From positions 1 to 13,141 of the forward strand of contig JAFYOA010000232.1 in the NCBI GenBank assembly GCA_017547865.1: 13,141 nt of DNA, given 5' to 3'. The notes under the pieces were generated by a model. The model worked only from the letters and a program-made list of their open reading frames with translations. It made no database searches and had not been told where the DNA came from. The position numbers and the translations under genes are program-made. Each line of letters begins with the position of its first letter. The first letter of the stretch is position 1. Positions 1-6,559 of this stretch are shown here, piece after piece. The stretch is from Clostridia bacterium (GTDB lineage: Bacteria > Bacillota_A > Clostridia > Oscillospirales > Acutalibacteraceae).

Positions 1-384
1 ATCCAGGAAGCAGGCAGCCAGACGGCCCAGGCCGCCGTTGCCCAAACCGGCATCGGGTTCTTCGTTAAACAGGTGGTCCAGCTTAATGCCCATTTCAGCC
101 AAGGCGGTGCGCACGTTGTCTTCCAGGCCCAGGTTGAACAGATTGTTCTTCAGAGAACGGCCCAGCAGGAATTCCATGCAGAGGTAATAAATGCGCTTCT
201 GCTCCTGCTTTTTGGCTTTGGCAGAAAATTCGCTGCGGCCCTGCTTCATTAGGTCCAGGGTCATCAGAGCGACGGCCTTGTAATACTGCTCGTCGGCGGC
301 ATTGTCGGGGGTGATCCCCATATTGTTGTTCAGTTTTTCGGCAATGCGCGATTTGATCTCTTCTACGCTCAGGTTGTAGTTCAC
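1..384 (-). CDS. glgP: Glycogen/alpha-glucan phosphorylase, N-terminal 128 codons (runs off the window)
   Basis: Releases glucose-1-phosphate from the non-reducing ends of glycogen or maltodextrin in the cytoplasm, using pyridoxal phosphate. Only the N-terminal 128 codons are here; the gene continues beyond base 1. Reading the minus strand gives two hallmark stretches of the family: RIYYLCMEFLLGRSLKNNL at about residues 64-82, and EPDAGLGNGGLGRLAACFLD at the window edge, a glucan/PLP-site signature. The start is GTG at 384-382, preceded by an excellent ribosome binding site AGGAGGA (397-391, minus strand) and a promoter further upstream. The gene is divergent from zapA and so is probably regulated separately. 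GlgP and the maltodextrin phosphorylase MalP cannot be told apart from this fragment. The family assignment is secure. Confidence 0.93.
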   Translation of the reverse strand, partial: MNYNLSVEEIKSRIAEKLNNNMGITPDNAADEQYYKAVALMTLDLMKQGRSEFSAKAKKQEQKRIYYLCMEFLLGRSLKNNLFNLGLEDNVRTALAEMGIKLDHLFNEEPDAGLGNGGLGRLAACFLD

Positions 385-468
385 GTATTTTCCTCCTACT
401 ATGGTAAAAACAATGGTTTTTAGTGAAAATTCAATAAATCGAAAGGATTGCGGTGTGATTCTTTGTAC

Positions 469-497
469 AGTATATGTGATTTTCGATGAATTTTCAA
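469..497 (-). promoter_or_regulatory. Sigma-A type promoter of glgP
   Basis: On the minus strand a -35 box TTGAAA (497-492) is separated by 17 bases from a -10 box TATACT (474-469). This predicts transcription starting near 462 and a leader of roughly 78 bases ahead of the GTG start at 384. A/T tracts lie further upstream of the -35 box at 511-546. Confidence 0.7.
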
Positions 498-560
498 GGT
501 TAGCGAAACGTTTTTCTGCGAAAAAACACAGAAAAAAACAAAAAAATCCGTTCTTCCTCT

Positions 561-588
561 TTTCCGGTACATAAAAACATCGTATAAT
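561..588 (+). promoter_or_regulatory. Candidate zapA promoter
   Basis: A perfect -10 box TATAAT sits at 583-588. The best -35 at suitable distance is only TTTCCG (561-566, 16-base spacing), so recognition would rely on the -10. A second TATAAT at 648-653 has no -35-like sequence at 16-18 bases. If 583-588 is used, the zapA leader is about 130 bases and includes the hairpin at 625-643. Confidence 0.4.
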
Positions 589-728
589 AATATGAGAACG
601 AATGTGAAAGAACAGCAAAAAAGCCGCGGCACAATATGCCGTGACAATATAATATACCATACTTGCTGGATAAAAATCAAGATTTTGCTGAAAAAATTAA
701 GAAAAAGATGTGAAATGAGGACGGCCCG

Positions 729-1172
729 ATGGAAAAACGGAGGGTCCGTATGGTTATTGGCGGCGTGCCGGTAACTTTGTGGACGGATGAGACAAACGAA
801 TATATGCTGCGGCTGGCGGAAGAAGTGGAACGGCAGATGGCCGAGGCTGGTGCGATGAATTCCCCGGCAGAACGGCCGGCGGTGATGGCGGCGCTGGTGC
901 TGTGCGACCGTGCCGTGCGGGCCGAGGATGAAGCGGACCGTCTGCGGCGGAAACTGGCTGCCTGCGAGGAAGAACTGCGGGCCGAAGCCAACCGTGCCGA
1001 AATTATGCGCGCCAGCCTGGTGCGGCTGGAAGAACAGGGCGTGCGTTCCCGTTCCCGCCGGCGTTCGGAGTTCGCAGTGCACCGCAATCCGTTCAAGACC
1101 ATCGATATGGCGGAGCAGCAGGGACTGCAGAGCTTTTTTGAAGTGCAGGAGGATGAAGATGACGGAAAATAA
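729..1172 (+). CDS. zapA: Cell division protein ZapA
   Basis: ZapA binds FtsZ and bundles its filaments, stabilising the Z ring. The 147-residue product begins MEKRRVRMVIGGVPVTLWTD, matching the beta-strand start of ZapA proteins (RVxVxIGGxxYTL). A globular head of about 70 residues follows, then a charged helical region (about 60-115) suited to the ZapA coiled coil. The remaining tail of about 30 residues makes it longer than most ZapA proteins. The ATG at 729 is preferred because it keeps the conserved first strand; an ATG at 750 has a nicer GGAGGG (739-744) but would delete RVRMVIGG. The end overlaps the U32 peptidase gene by 14 bases, implying co-transcription and probably translational coupling. 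ZapA next to a U32 peptidase is a familiar Firmicutes arrangement. Confidence 0.88.
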   Translation: MEKRRVRMVIGGVPVTLWTDETNEYMLRLAEEVERQMAEAGAMNSPAERPAVMAALVLCDRAVRAEDEADRLRRKLAACEEELRAEANRAEIMRASLVRLEEQGVRSRSRRRSEFAVHRNPFKTIDMAEQQGLQSFFEVQEDEDDGK

Positions 1173-3246
1173 ACTGCCGGAAAATATAGAAGTTCTTTCG
1201 CCTGCCGGCGGAGAAGAAGCCCTGGTGGCTGCGGTTCGCAGCGGAGCCGATGCCGTTTACCTGGGGGCAACGCTGTTCAGTGCCCGTGCCGGTGCGGCTA
1301 ATTTTGATGACGAAGCCTTGCTGCGGGCGGCACAATACTGCCATGAGCGGGGCGTAAAAGTATATCTTACGGTGAATACCCTGCTGCGGGATGATGAACT
1401 GCCTGCGGCTATGCGGGTGATTGAACTGGCCTGCAAAATGCCGGCCGATGCCGTGCTGGTGCAGGATATGGGCCTGTTTTCCCTGATCCGCGCCTGCGCC
1501 CCCGGGCTGACGGTGCACGCCTCTACCCAAATGAGCCTGCACACCCCCGGCGGGGTGAACCTGGCTCACGAGCTGGGTGTGGAACGGGCGGTGCTCTCCC
1601 GTGAAATGAGCCTGAAGGAAATGGAAGAAGTTTCTGCCTCCACCGATGTGGAACTGGAGGCTTTTGTACACGGTGCGCTGTGCATGTCGGTCTCCGGCCA
1701 GTGCTATTTCAGCGCGGTGCTGGGCTCCCGCAGCGGCAACCGGGGCATGTGTGCCCAGCCCTGCCGCCTGCCTTTTGCTGCCCCCGGCGGCACCGGCCAT
1801 GATCTCAGCCTGAAAGACCTGTCGTTTATTCCCCGGGTGGAAGAACTGCGGAAGGCCGGTATTTGCTCCGCGAAGATCGAGGGCCGGCTGAAGCGCCCGG
1901 AATACGTGGCGGCGGCCACCGCTGCCTGCCGCAAGGCTGCCGACGGCGAGCCGATTCCCGAAGAACTGCTGCAGGATCTGGAAGCGGTGTTCTCCCGTTC
2001 CGGCTTTACCACCGGCTACCCGGATGGCAAACGCGGCCGGGATATGTTCGGCATTCGCACCAAAGAAGATGTGGCGGCGGCCCAAAGCAAGGTGTTTGCG
2101 TCTCTGCACAATCTGTACCGTGGTGAAAATAAACGTATCCCCGTGGAAATGGAACTGACGGTGGCGGCAGGCAAGCCCCTGGCGCTGACCGTACAGGATA
2201 AAGACGGCCATGCGGCTGCCGTGACCGGCCCCGTGCCGGAGGCTGCCCTGAACCGCCCGGCAGACGAAGAACGCTGCCGCGCCCAGCTGGAAAAAACCGG
2301 CGATACCCCGTATTTTGCCGCCGATGTGCGCTGCACCGTGGAAGATGGTCTGGCAGTGCCGGCCTCTGTGCTGAATGCCCTGCGCCGGGATGCCCTGGCA
2401 GCTCTTTCCGAACAGCGGGCGAACAAGCCTGCGGTGGCGTTTGATCTGAATATTCCGCAGACGAAGCCGCATTTCCCTCATTACGAAAAACTGCGGGGCC
2501 GCTTTGCCAATGCGGAGCAGATCCCGGAAAATGCCGATAAGCTGGAATGGATCTACCTGCCCATGGAGACCCCGGCAGAGACCTTTATTGAGCTGAAAAA
2601 CCGCGGCCTGAATGTGGCGGCCGAGCTGCCCCGGGCTATGTTCGGCGGTGAAAAAGCCGTGCGCCGCCGCATGCAGACCCTGCTGGCCGCGGGTGTCGAT
2701 ACGTTCTGGTGCGGCAACCTGGGTTCCGTGGCTTTGTGCCGCGAGATGAATGCAAAGTTCCACGGCGGCTTCTCACTTAACATAACGAATACTTTCTCGC
2801 TGGAAGAATATGCCCGCCTGGGTGCGGAATCCTGCGAGCTTTCCTTCGAGCTTTCTCTGCGGCAGGCCGCTGCCGTGGGGGGCGATGTGCCCCGGGGCGT
2901 GGTGGTGTATGGCCGCCTGCCTATGATGCTGGTGCGCAACTGCCCCCTGGCCAACGCCGGCGGCTGCCGCAACTGCAAAACGCCCCAGTGCATCACCGAC
3001 CGTATGGGCATCGACTTCCCGGTGATGTGCACCGACGGCGGTGCGGGCCGCAGCGTGGAGATTCTGAACAGCGTGCCGCTGGCCCTGTTTGAACGTGCCC
3101 CGGAAGCTGCCCGGGCAGACTTTGGTGTGCTGCGGTTCACCACGGAAGAAAAAGACCTGTGCGGTGAAGTAATCGAAAACTTCCTGCGGCATGAAAAGCC
3201 ATCTTTCCCCTGTACTCGCGGACTTTCCCGCCGGGGCGTGGAATGA
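1159..3246 (+). CDS. U32 family peptidase/hydroxylase-like protein
   Basis: A 695-residue member of the U32 family, named after a collagenase but including E. coli RlhA and TrhP, which install hydroxycytidine or hydroxyuridine in RNA. The U32 signature is clear: EAFVHGALCMSVSGQCYFS at about residues 167-185 with Cys175 and Cys182, then Cys198 and Cys202 in GMCAQPC. These cysteines fit metal or Fe-S binding. The N-terminal strand EVLSPAGG begins a TIM-barrel-like domain. A C-terminal cysteine cluster (CPLANAGGCRNCKTPQC) lies near residues 595-612. Length suits the large U32 proteins with a middle DUF3656-like region. The ATG at 1159 is chosen because AGGAGG (1147-1152) lies six bases upstream; ATG 1153 abuts the ribosome site directly. 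It overlaps zapA by 14 bases. The substrate cannot be told from sequence; RNA modification is at least as likely as proteolysis. Confidence 0.88.
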   Translation: MTENKLPENIEVLSPAGGEEALVAAVRSGADAVYLGATLFSARAGAANFDDEALLRAAQYCHERGVKVYLTVNTLLRDDELPAAMRVIELACKMPADAVLVQDMGLFSLIRACAPGLTVHASTQMSLHTPGGVNLAHELGVERAVLSREMSLKEMEEVSASTDVELEAFVHGALCMSVSGQCYFSAVLGSRSGNRGMCAQPCRLPFAAPGGTGHDLSLKDLSFIPRVEELRKAGICSAKIEGRLKRPEYVAAATAACRKAADGEPIPEELLQDLEAVFSRSGFTTGYPDGKRGRDMFGIRTKEDVAAAQSKVFASLHNLYRGENKRIPVEMELTVAAGKPLALTVQDKDGHAAAVTGPVPEAALNRPADEERCRAQLEKTGDTPYFAADVRCTVEDGLAVPASVLNALRRDALAALSEQRANKPAVAFDLNIPQTKPHFPHYEKLRGRFANAEQIPENADKLEWIYLPMETPAETFIELKNRGLNVAAELPRAMFGGEKAVRRRMQTLLAAGVDTFWCGNLGSVALCREMNAKFHGGFSLNITNTFSLEEYARLGAESCELSFELSLRQAAAVGGDVPRGVVVYGRLPMMLVRNCPLANAGGCRNCKTPQCITDRMGIDFPVMCTDGGAGRSVEILNSVPLALFERAPEAARADFGVLRFTTEEKDLCGEVIENFLRHEKPSFPCTRGLSRRGVE

Positions 3247-3440
3247 TGTGGAAAACTGCGTTGAAAACGTGGAAAACCCGGGGAAAACCTGGGCAAAACC
3301 TTTTGGTACGGCAGAAATGAACGGGAATAGCCTGTCGAAAAACCATATGATAAGGCTGAAAAAATCGAATTTTGAGGATTCCTGCGGCGCATAAGTGGAA
3401 AGTTTTCCGGGTTTTCCACCGGAAGTGAAAACTTTTCCAC
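3247..3440. repeat. Cluster of GTGGAAAAC-type repeats in two opposed groups
   Basis: Directly after the U32 stop codon, GGAAAAC-like units recur at 3250, 3262 (TGAAAAC), 3271, 3282 and 3293 (GCAAAAC). Spacings are 12, 9, 11 and 11 bases, close to one helical turn. A second group on the opposite strand lies at 3401-3440 (GTTTTCCGG, GTTTTCCACC, CTTTTCCACG). A 13-base unit GTGGAAAACCCGG (3269-3281) has a perfect inverted partner at 3407-3419. No gene is visible here. It could be a protein-binding array or intrinsically curved DNA; the function is unknown. Confidence 0.7.
3401..3433 (+). repeat. Hairpin between the U32 gene and the DUF4321 gene
   Basis: AGTTTTCCGG (3401-3410) pairs with CCGGAA (3419-3424) and, after a three-base bulge, AAAACT (3428-3433), with an eight-base loop. 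It could fold in RNA after the U32 stop, but only TTT follows (3434-3436), so it is a poor intrinsic terminator. The same bases take part in the GTGGAAAAC repeat cluster. Confidence 0.4.
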
Positions 3441-3460
3441 GAAAAACGGCGAAGAAGAAC

Positions 3461-3489
3461 CCTGCGGTGTGAGACAAAAATACCGCAGG
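3461..3489 (+). repeat. Hairpin in the leader of the DUF4321 gene
   Basis: CCTGCGGT (3461-3468) and ACCGCAGG (3482-3489) form a perfect eight-base stem around a 13-base loop, ending 22 bases before the ATG at 3512. There is no following T-run, so it is not a terminator. It could affect RNA stability or translation of the small membrane protein gene. Confidence 0.4.
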
Positions 3490-3511
3490 CAACAGAAAGG
3501 ACGGAACGAAA

Positions 3512-3775
3512 ATGAAAAAAGGCGGATGGCTGCGTACATTGTTCATGGTGGTGGTCCTCATCACGGCGGTTGTGCTGGGGCGTGTGCTGGGCGATGCATT
3601 GTCCGGTATCGCATTTCTTTCCTGGATGAGCATGGGCGTGAGCGCCGGACTTTCTCCGGTGACCATCGACCTGGCGGTGGTGTCGCTTACCTTCGGCGCC
3701 AGCATCAGCATCAACGTAGCCCAGGCGCTGCTGGTTATTGTGGCTGTGGTGCTGGCTTCCAAGATTCGGCTGTAA
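3512..3775 (+). CDS. DUF4321 small membrane protein
   Basis: An 87-residue protein with a hydrophobic segment near residues 8-27 and another near 66-83. Between them is a conserved-looking centre (GVSAGLSPVTIDLAVVSLTFG) followed by SISINVAQA, the pattern of the DUF4321 family, which in Clostridia often lies just upstream of mreB. Its role is unknown; location and topology suggest an accessory membrane protein of the wall or shape machinery, which is inference only. AAAGGA (3496-3501) lies ten bases before the ATG. No convincing promoter was found directly upstream, so it may be transcribed from the zapA–U32 unit or from an unrecognised start. A hairpin follows the gene and mreB has its own promoter. 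Confidence 0.8.
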   Translation: MKKGGWLRTLFMVVVLITAVVLGRVLGDALSGIAFLSWMSMGVSAGLSPVTIDLAVVSLTFGASISINVAQALLVIVAVVLASKIRL

Positions 3776-3798
3776 AACCGGAAAAGAATATATTGGGC

Positions 3799-3834
3799 AT
3801 ACCGGCGCAAAACGCCGGTATATCTATGTATTTT
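3799..3834 (+). terminator. Probable terminator after the DUF4321 gene
   Basis: ATACCGGCG (3799-3807) and CGCCGGTAT (3813-3821) form a perfect nine-base stem with a CAAAA loop. The following stretch is T-rich but interrupted and ends in TTTT (3831-3834), so termination may be partial. It lies between the DUF4321 stop and the mreB promoter. Confidence 0.55.
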
Positions 3835-3866
3835 GAAAGGTTGACATAAAAACGGACCGAAACCGG

Positions 3867-3895
3867 TTGTGAAAACCGGCAGAAACGGGTATAAT
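3867..3895 (+). promoter_or_regulatory. Sigma-A type promoter of the mreBCD operon
   Basis: TTGTGA (3867-3872), a 17-base spacer and a perfect TATAAT (3890-3895) predict a transcription start near 3902 and a leader of about 96 bases before the mreB ATG. The leader contains two hairpins (3905-3923 and 3959-3976). Confidence 0.75.
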
Positions 3896-3904
3896 AAAAC
3901 TGGA

Positions 3905-3929
3905 GCATGGGCACTTCCCGTGCGTTTTT
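3905..3929 (+). terminator. Terminator-like hairpin at the start of the mreB leader
   Basis: GCATGGG (3905-3911) pairs with CCCGTGC (3917-3923), one G-U pair and a five-base loop, followed by G and TTTTT (3925-3929). It starts within a few bases of the predicted start site. It could stop read-through from upstream or cause early pausing. The stem is only seven base pairs, so its strength is uncertain. Confidence 0.4.
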
Positions 3930-3958
3930 ACAGAACAAAAAGATGTTGCGATAGAGAG

Positions 3959-3976
3959 CGGGGCACAGGCGCCCCG
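3959..3976 (+). promoter_or_regulatory. Hairpin just upstream of the mreB ribosome binding site
   Basis: CGGGGC (3959-3964) and GCCCCG (3971-3976) form a six-base all-GC stem with an ACAGGC loop. It ends seven bases before the AGGTGG ribosome binding site (3984-3989), where it could influence translation initiation of mreB. Confidence 0.4.
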
Positions 3977-3997
3977 TGGGAAAAGGTGGTTCGAGAA

Positions 3998-5029
3998 ATG
4001 GGTCTGTTTTCGTTTTTGAATAAAGATATCGGCATTGACCTGGGCACGGCCAATACCCTGGTGTTTGTCAAGGGCAAGGGCATTGTGATGCGTGAGCCTT
4101 CGGTGGTGGCGGTGGATGTGCGCACCGATGAGGTGCTGGCGGTGGGCCAGGCAGCCAAAGATATGATCGGCCGTACGCCGGGTTCCATTGTGGCGGTTCG
4201 CCCGCTGAAAGACGGCGTGATCGCCGACTTTGACGTGACGGCAGCCATGCTGAAGCATTTTATCAAATCCGCGGTGCATCACTCGTTCCTCAGCCGTCCC
4301 CATATTGTGGTGTGCATTCCCTCCGGTGTTACGGAAGTGGAACGCCGCGCGGTGGAAGATGCCGCGCGCCAGGCCGGCAGCAATGAAATCGACCTCATCG
4401 AAGAGCCCATGGCCGCTGCCATCGGCGCGGGTCTTCCGGTGGAAGAACCCTTCGGCAGCATGGTGGTGGATATCGGCGGCGGCACGGCAGAGGTGGCGGT
4501 GATCTCCATGGGAGATATTGTTTCCTCCGTTTCCGTTCGTATGGCCGGCGATAAATTCGACGAAGCCATTGTTTCTTACATCAAGAAGAGATTTAACCTG
4601 CTCATCGGCGAACGCACCGCCGAAGAGATCAAAATCGCCATCGGTTCCGCATTCCCGGTGCCGGAGGTGGAAGGCGGCTTTATGGAGATCAAGGGCCGCA
4701 ACCTGGTGGACGGTCTGCCGAAGAACGTGACCATCCACGCGGAAGAAGTGCGCGAAGCACTGGCCGATCCTCTGGCCAGCATTATTGAAGCCGTAAAGGC
4801 CACGCTGGAAAAGACCCCGCCGGAACTGGCGGCGGATGTGATCGACCGGGGCATTACCCTCACCGGCGGCGGCGCGCTGCTGCGCGGACTGGACCGTCTG
4901 ATCTCCCGCGAGACCGGCATTCCCGTGCATACCGCCGAAAGCCCGCTGGACTGCGTGGCGGAAGGCACCGGCCACCGGCTGGAAAACGGCGCTCCGGAAT
5001 ATCGCCGCAAGGCTTCCCGCCGGCGCTAA
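3998..5029 (+). CDS. mreB: Rod shape-determining protein MreB
   Basis: Bacterial actin homologue that polymerises under the membrane and guides lateral peptidoglycan synthesis. The 343-residue length is typical. The actin-fold ATP-binding motifs are intact: phosphate-1 [10 protein letters not shown] (about 11-20), the [12 protein letters not shown] segment with catalytic Glu near 135-136, phosphate-2 [10 protein letters not shown] (about 156-165), and the adenosine motif [10 protein letters not shown] (about 289-298). The C-terminus [10 protein letters not shown] is also typical, followed by a short arginine/lysine-rich end. The ATG at 3998 follows AGGTGG (3984-3989) by eight bases and gives the family start [15 protein letters not shown]; upstream in-frame codons carry no family sequence. 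It heads the mreB–mreC–mreD operon, 21 bases before mreC. Confidence 0.97.
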   Translation: MGLFSFLNKDIGIDLGTANTLVFVKGKGIVMREPSVVAVDVRTDEVLAVGQAAKDMIGRTPGSIVAVRPLKDGVIADFDVTAAMLKHFIKSAVHHSFLSRPHIVVCIPSGVTEVERRAVEDAARQAGSNEIDLIEEPMAAAIGAGLPVEEPFGSMVVDIGGGTAEVAVISMGDIVSSVSVRMAGDKFDEAIVSYIKKRFNLLIGERTAEEIKIAIGSAFPVPEVEGGFMEIKGRNLVDGLPKNVTIHAEEVREALADPLASIIEAVKATLEKTPPELAADVIDRGITLTGGGALLRGLDRLISRETGIPVHTAESPLDCVAEGTGHRLENGAPEYRRKASRRR

Positions 5030-5050
5030 AGAAAAGAGAACGAGGAAACC

Positions 5051-5986
5051 ATGAAGAATTATAACCATTCGGGCAAGTTCCGAGCCCTGGCGGTGGCGGT
5101 GGTGGTGCTGCTGGCACTCACCATTTTTACCGCGGGTACCGGCGGCAGTTCGGCCGGCGGTGCGCTGGGGTTTATTACGGCGCCGCTGCAGAGCGTAAGC
5201 AGCAGCGTGATGCGCGCCATTGGCGATGCGCTGGGCGTGAACGACTACAGCGCGGAATTCCTTGCCCTGCAGGAAGAAAACCGGCAGCTGCGGGCACAGC
5301 TGGTGGATTATTTTGAAGTGAAGCGCCAGAATGAGCAATATGCATCCATTCTGGAACTGAAAGAGCAGAACCCGGATTTTCAGTTTGTTCCCGCTGCTGT
5401 GATCGGCCGGGATGCCAACGACCTGTACGGTGGCTTTACCATCGACCAGGGTTCTCTGCACGATGTCAGCGTGAACGACCCGGTCATCACCAGTGACGGT
5501 GTCATCGGCGTGGTGACGGAGGTTTACCCCACCACCAGCCGGGTGAGAAGTATTCATTCCCCGGAACTGGCTATTTCCGCTATTTCGCAGGAATTCCGTG
5601 AAAGCGGTGTGACCGCCAGCGATATTTACACCACCGAAATGGGCGTGGTGCGGCTGGAATATTTGACCCGTGATACCAAACTGACCAAGGGTACCATCAT
5701 CACTACCTCCGGTCTCAGCGGCATTTTCCCCCGCGGGCTGGTGCTGGGCTATGTAACGCAGGTGGCGGCCAGCGAATACGATGCCTCGTATTATGCACTG
5801 GTGCAGCCGTATGCGAATGTCCGTTCCGTAACGGACGTGTTTGTCATTACATCCTTTGAAGGCCAGGGCCAGGCGGCAGAGAATCTCTTCACCAATGAAC
5901 CGGTGAGCAGTCTGCCGGCCGATAACGGCACGGTTTCTTCCGGCGATGACAGCGGTTCTTCCGAAAGCGGAGGGCAGGGGGAATGA
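5051..5986 (+). CDS. mreC: Rod shape-determining protein MreC
   Basis: Membrane-anchored scaffold that links MreB to PBP2 and the wall synthesis complex. The 311-residue protein has a short cytoplasmic N-terminus and one membrane segment (about 11-30). A helical coiled-coil stretch (about 65-107, LQEENRQLRAQL) follows, then the beta-rich MreC domain, recognisable from VPAAVIGRD, the GVIGVVTEVYPTTSRVRSI segment and GLSGIFPRGLVLGYV. The end is a Ser/Gly/Glu-rich low-complexity tail of about 30 residues that is probably disordered outside the cell. A modest GAGGAA precedes the ATG. The stop codon overlaps the mreD start (ATGA), indicating translational coupling. Confidence 0.95.
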   Translation: MKNYNHSGKFRALAVAVVVLLALTIFTAGTGGSSAGGALGFITAPLQSVSSSVMRAIGDALGVNDYSAEFLALQEENRQLRAQLVDYFEVKRQNEQYASILELKEQNPDFQFVPAAVIGRDANDLYGGFTIDQGSLHDVSVNDPVITSDGVIGVVTEVYPTTSRVRSIHSPELAISAISQEFRESGVTASDIYTTEMGVVRLEYLTRDTKLTKGTIITTSGLSGIFPRGLVLGYVTQVAASEYDASYYALVQPYANVRSVTDVFVITSFEGQGQAAENLFTNEPVSSLPADNGTVSSGDDSGSSESGGQGE

Positions 5987-6495
5987 GCAGACGAATGGAC
6001 ACGGTGCGCTGGGCAGCCTGTGCGCTGGAATTTTTTGTGCTGTACCTGCTTGGTGTAACCCCGAACCTGCTGCCGGCCGTTGCCGGTGTTTTGCCGGTGC
6101 CGCTGGCTGCGGCTGCCATTGCGGCGGCGATGTTCGAAACGGAATTGCCAGCCATGGGTTTCGGCATTTTTGCCGGTGTGCTCATCGATTTCGGTATGGG
6201 CTCGGTGATGGGCTTTCACGCCTGTGTGCTGGCGGTGCTGTGTTTTGCGGCCAGCTGGCTTTGCCGCAATCTGTTTAAAGTAAACCTGCTGACCTGCGGG
6301 GTGCTGTGCCTGGCGGGGGCAGCCATTCTGTTTGGGCTGCAGTGGGTGTTTTTCTGCCTGGTGCCGGAGCAAACCGGCGCGGGCCACATTTTTGTGCGTT
6401 ACATTCTGCCGCGGGTTGTGTATTCTGCGCTGTTCTGTCTGCCGGCCTATCCGGTCAGCCGGGCGCTGTTCAATGCCACCGCTCCGGGGGAATAA
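5983..6495 (+). CDS. mreD: Rod shape-determining protein MreD
   Basis: A 170-residue integral membrane protein of the elongasome. Hydrophobic segments lie near residues 11-50, 58-75, 78-95, 102-127 and 138-155, consistent with the five or six membrane passes of MreD. The central FGIFAGVLIDFGMGSVMGFHA resembles the conserved MreD loop (G-ll-xDxxxg-lGxxa). Sequence conservation in this family is low, so the call leans on topology, length and position directly after mreC. It overlaps mreC by four bases (ATGA) and uses the G-rich GGAGGGCAGGGGG at the end of mreC as ribosome binding site. Confidence 0.92.
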   Translation: MSRRMDTVRWAACALEFFVLYLLGVTPNLLPAVAGVLPVPLAAAAIAAAMFETELPAMGFGIFAGVLIDFGMGSVMGFHACVLAVLCFAASWLCRNLFKVNLLTCGVLCLAGAAILFGLQWVFFCLVPEQTGAGHIFVRYILPRVVYSALFCLPAYPVSRALFNATAPGE

Positions 6496-6503
6496 ACTGA
6501 CTG

Positions 6504-6525
6504 CGGGCCGGTGAGAATCGGCCCG
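6504..6525 (+). repeat. Hairpin between mreD and the PBP2 gene
   Basis: CGGGCCG (6504-6510) and CGGCCCG (6519-6525) form a seven-base GC stem with an eight-base loop, extendable by two wobble pairs. Only GCTTTGAATTTG follows, so it is at most a weak terminator. It may attenuate transcription or protect the upstream mreBCD message while allowing read-through into the PBP gene. Confidence 0.45.
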
Positions 6526-6559
6526 TGCTTTGAATTTGAAACGAAAAGGAGATGAACCT

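Larger units (their letters stand above)
385..728. other. Divergent AT-rich intergenic region between glgP and zapA
   Basis: No credible gene lies in these 344 bases; the short frames crossing them lack ribosome binding sites and recognisable protein sequence. It holds the glgP promoter on the minus strand, a run of A-tracts at 521-526, 532-538 and 540-546, a candidate zapA promoter near 583-588, and a 7-bp hairpin with a 5-base loop at 625-643 (CGCGGCA...TGCCGTG, one G-U pair) that would lie in the zapA leader. Its composition is much more AT-rich than the flanking genes. Confidence 0.7.

Noticed and set aside
648..653. TATAAT as the zapA promoter
   Set aside because: The bases 16-18 upstream (around CCGCGGC) are not -35-like, there is no extended TGn, and it partly overlaps the hairpin at 625-643.
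592..774. 60-codon plus-strand frame overlapping the zapA start
   Set aside because: No ribosome binding site and no recognisable protein; it runs through the promoter/leader region and ends inside zapA.
1093..2763. Long minus-strand open frame opposite the U32 peptidase gene
   Set aside because: It is rich in His, Gln and Arg, has no family signature and mirrors the GC-biased third positions of the real plus-strand gene.
3191..3394. 67-codon plus-strand frame across the GTGGAAAAC repeat cluster
   Set aside because: It begins inside the U32 gene in another frame, encodes repeated Glu-Asn/Lys codons from the repeats and has no ribosome site or family.
3841..3846. Perfect TTGACA as a second mreB -35 box
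   Set aside because: No -10-like sequence lies 16-18 bases downstream; TTGTGA at 3867 is correctly spaced from TATAAT.
3869..3997. Upstream extension of mreB starting at 3869
   Set aside because: It would begin inside the promoter (3867-3895) and its 43 residues match nothing in MreB; ATG 3998 has a ribosome site and the family start.
3824..5557. 577-codon minus-strand open frame opposite mreB and mreC
   Set aside because: mreB and mreC are unmistakable on the plus strand; the antisense frame lacks any plausible start site or domain.
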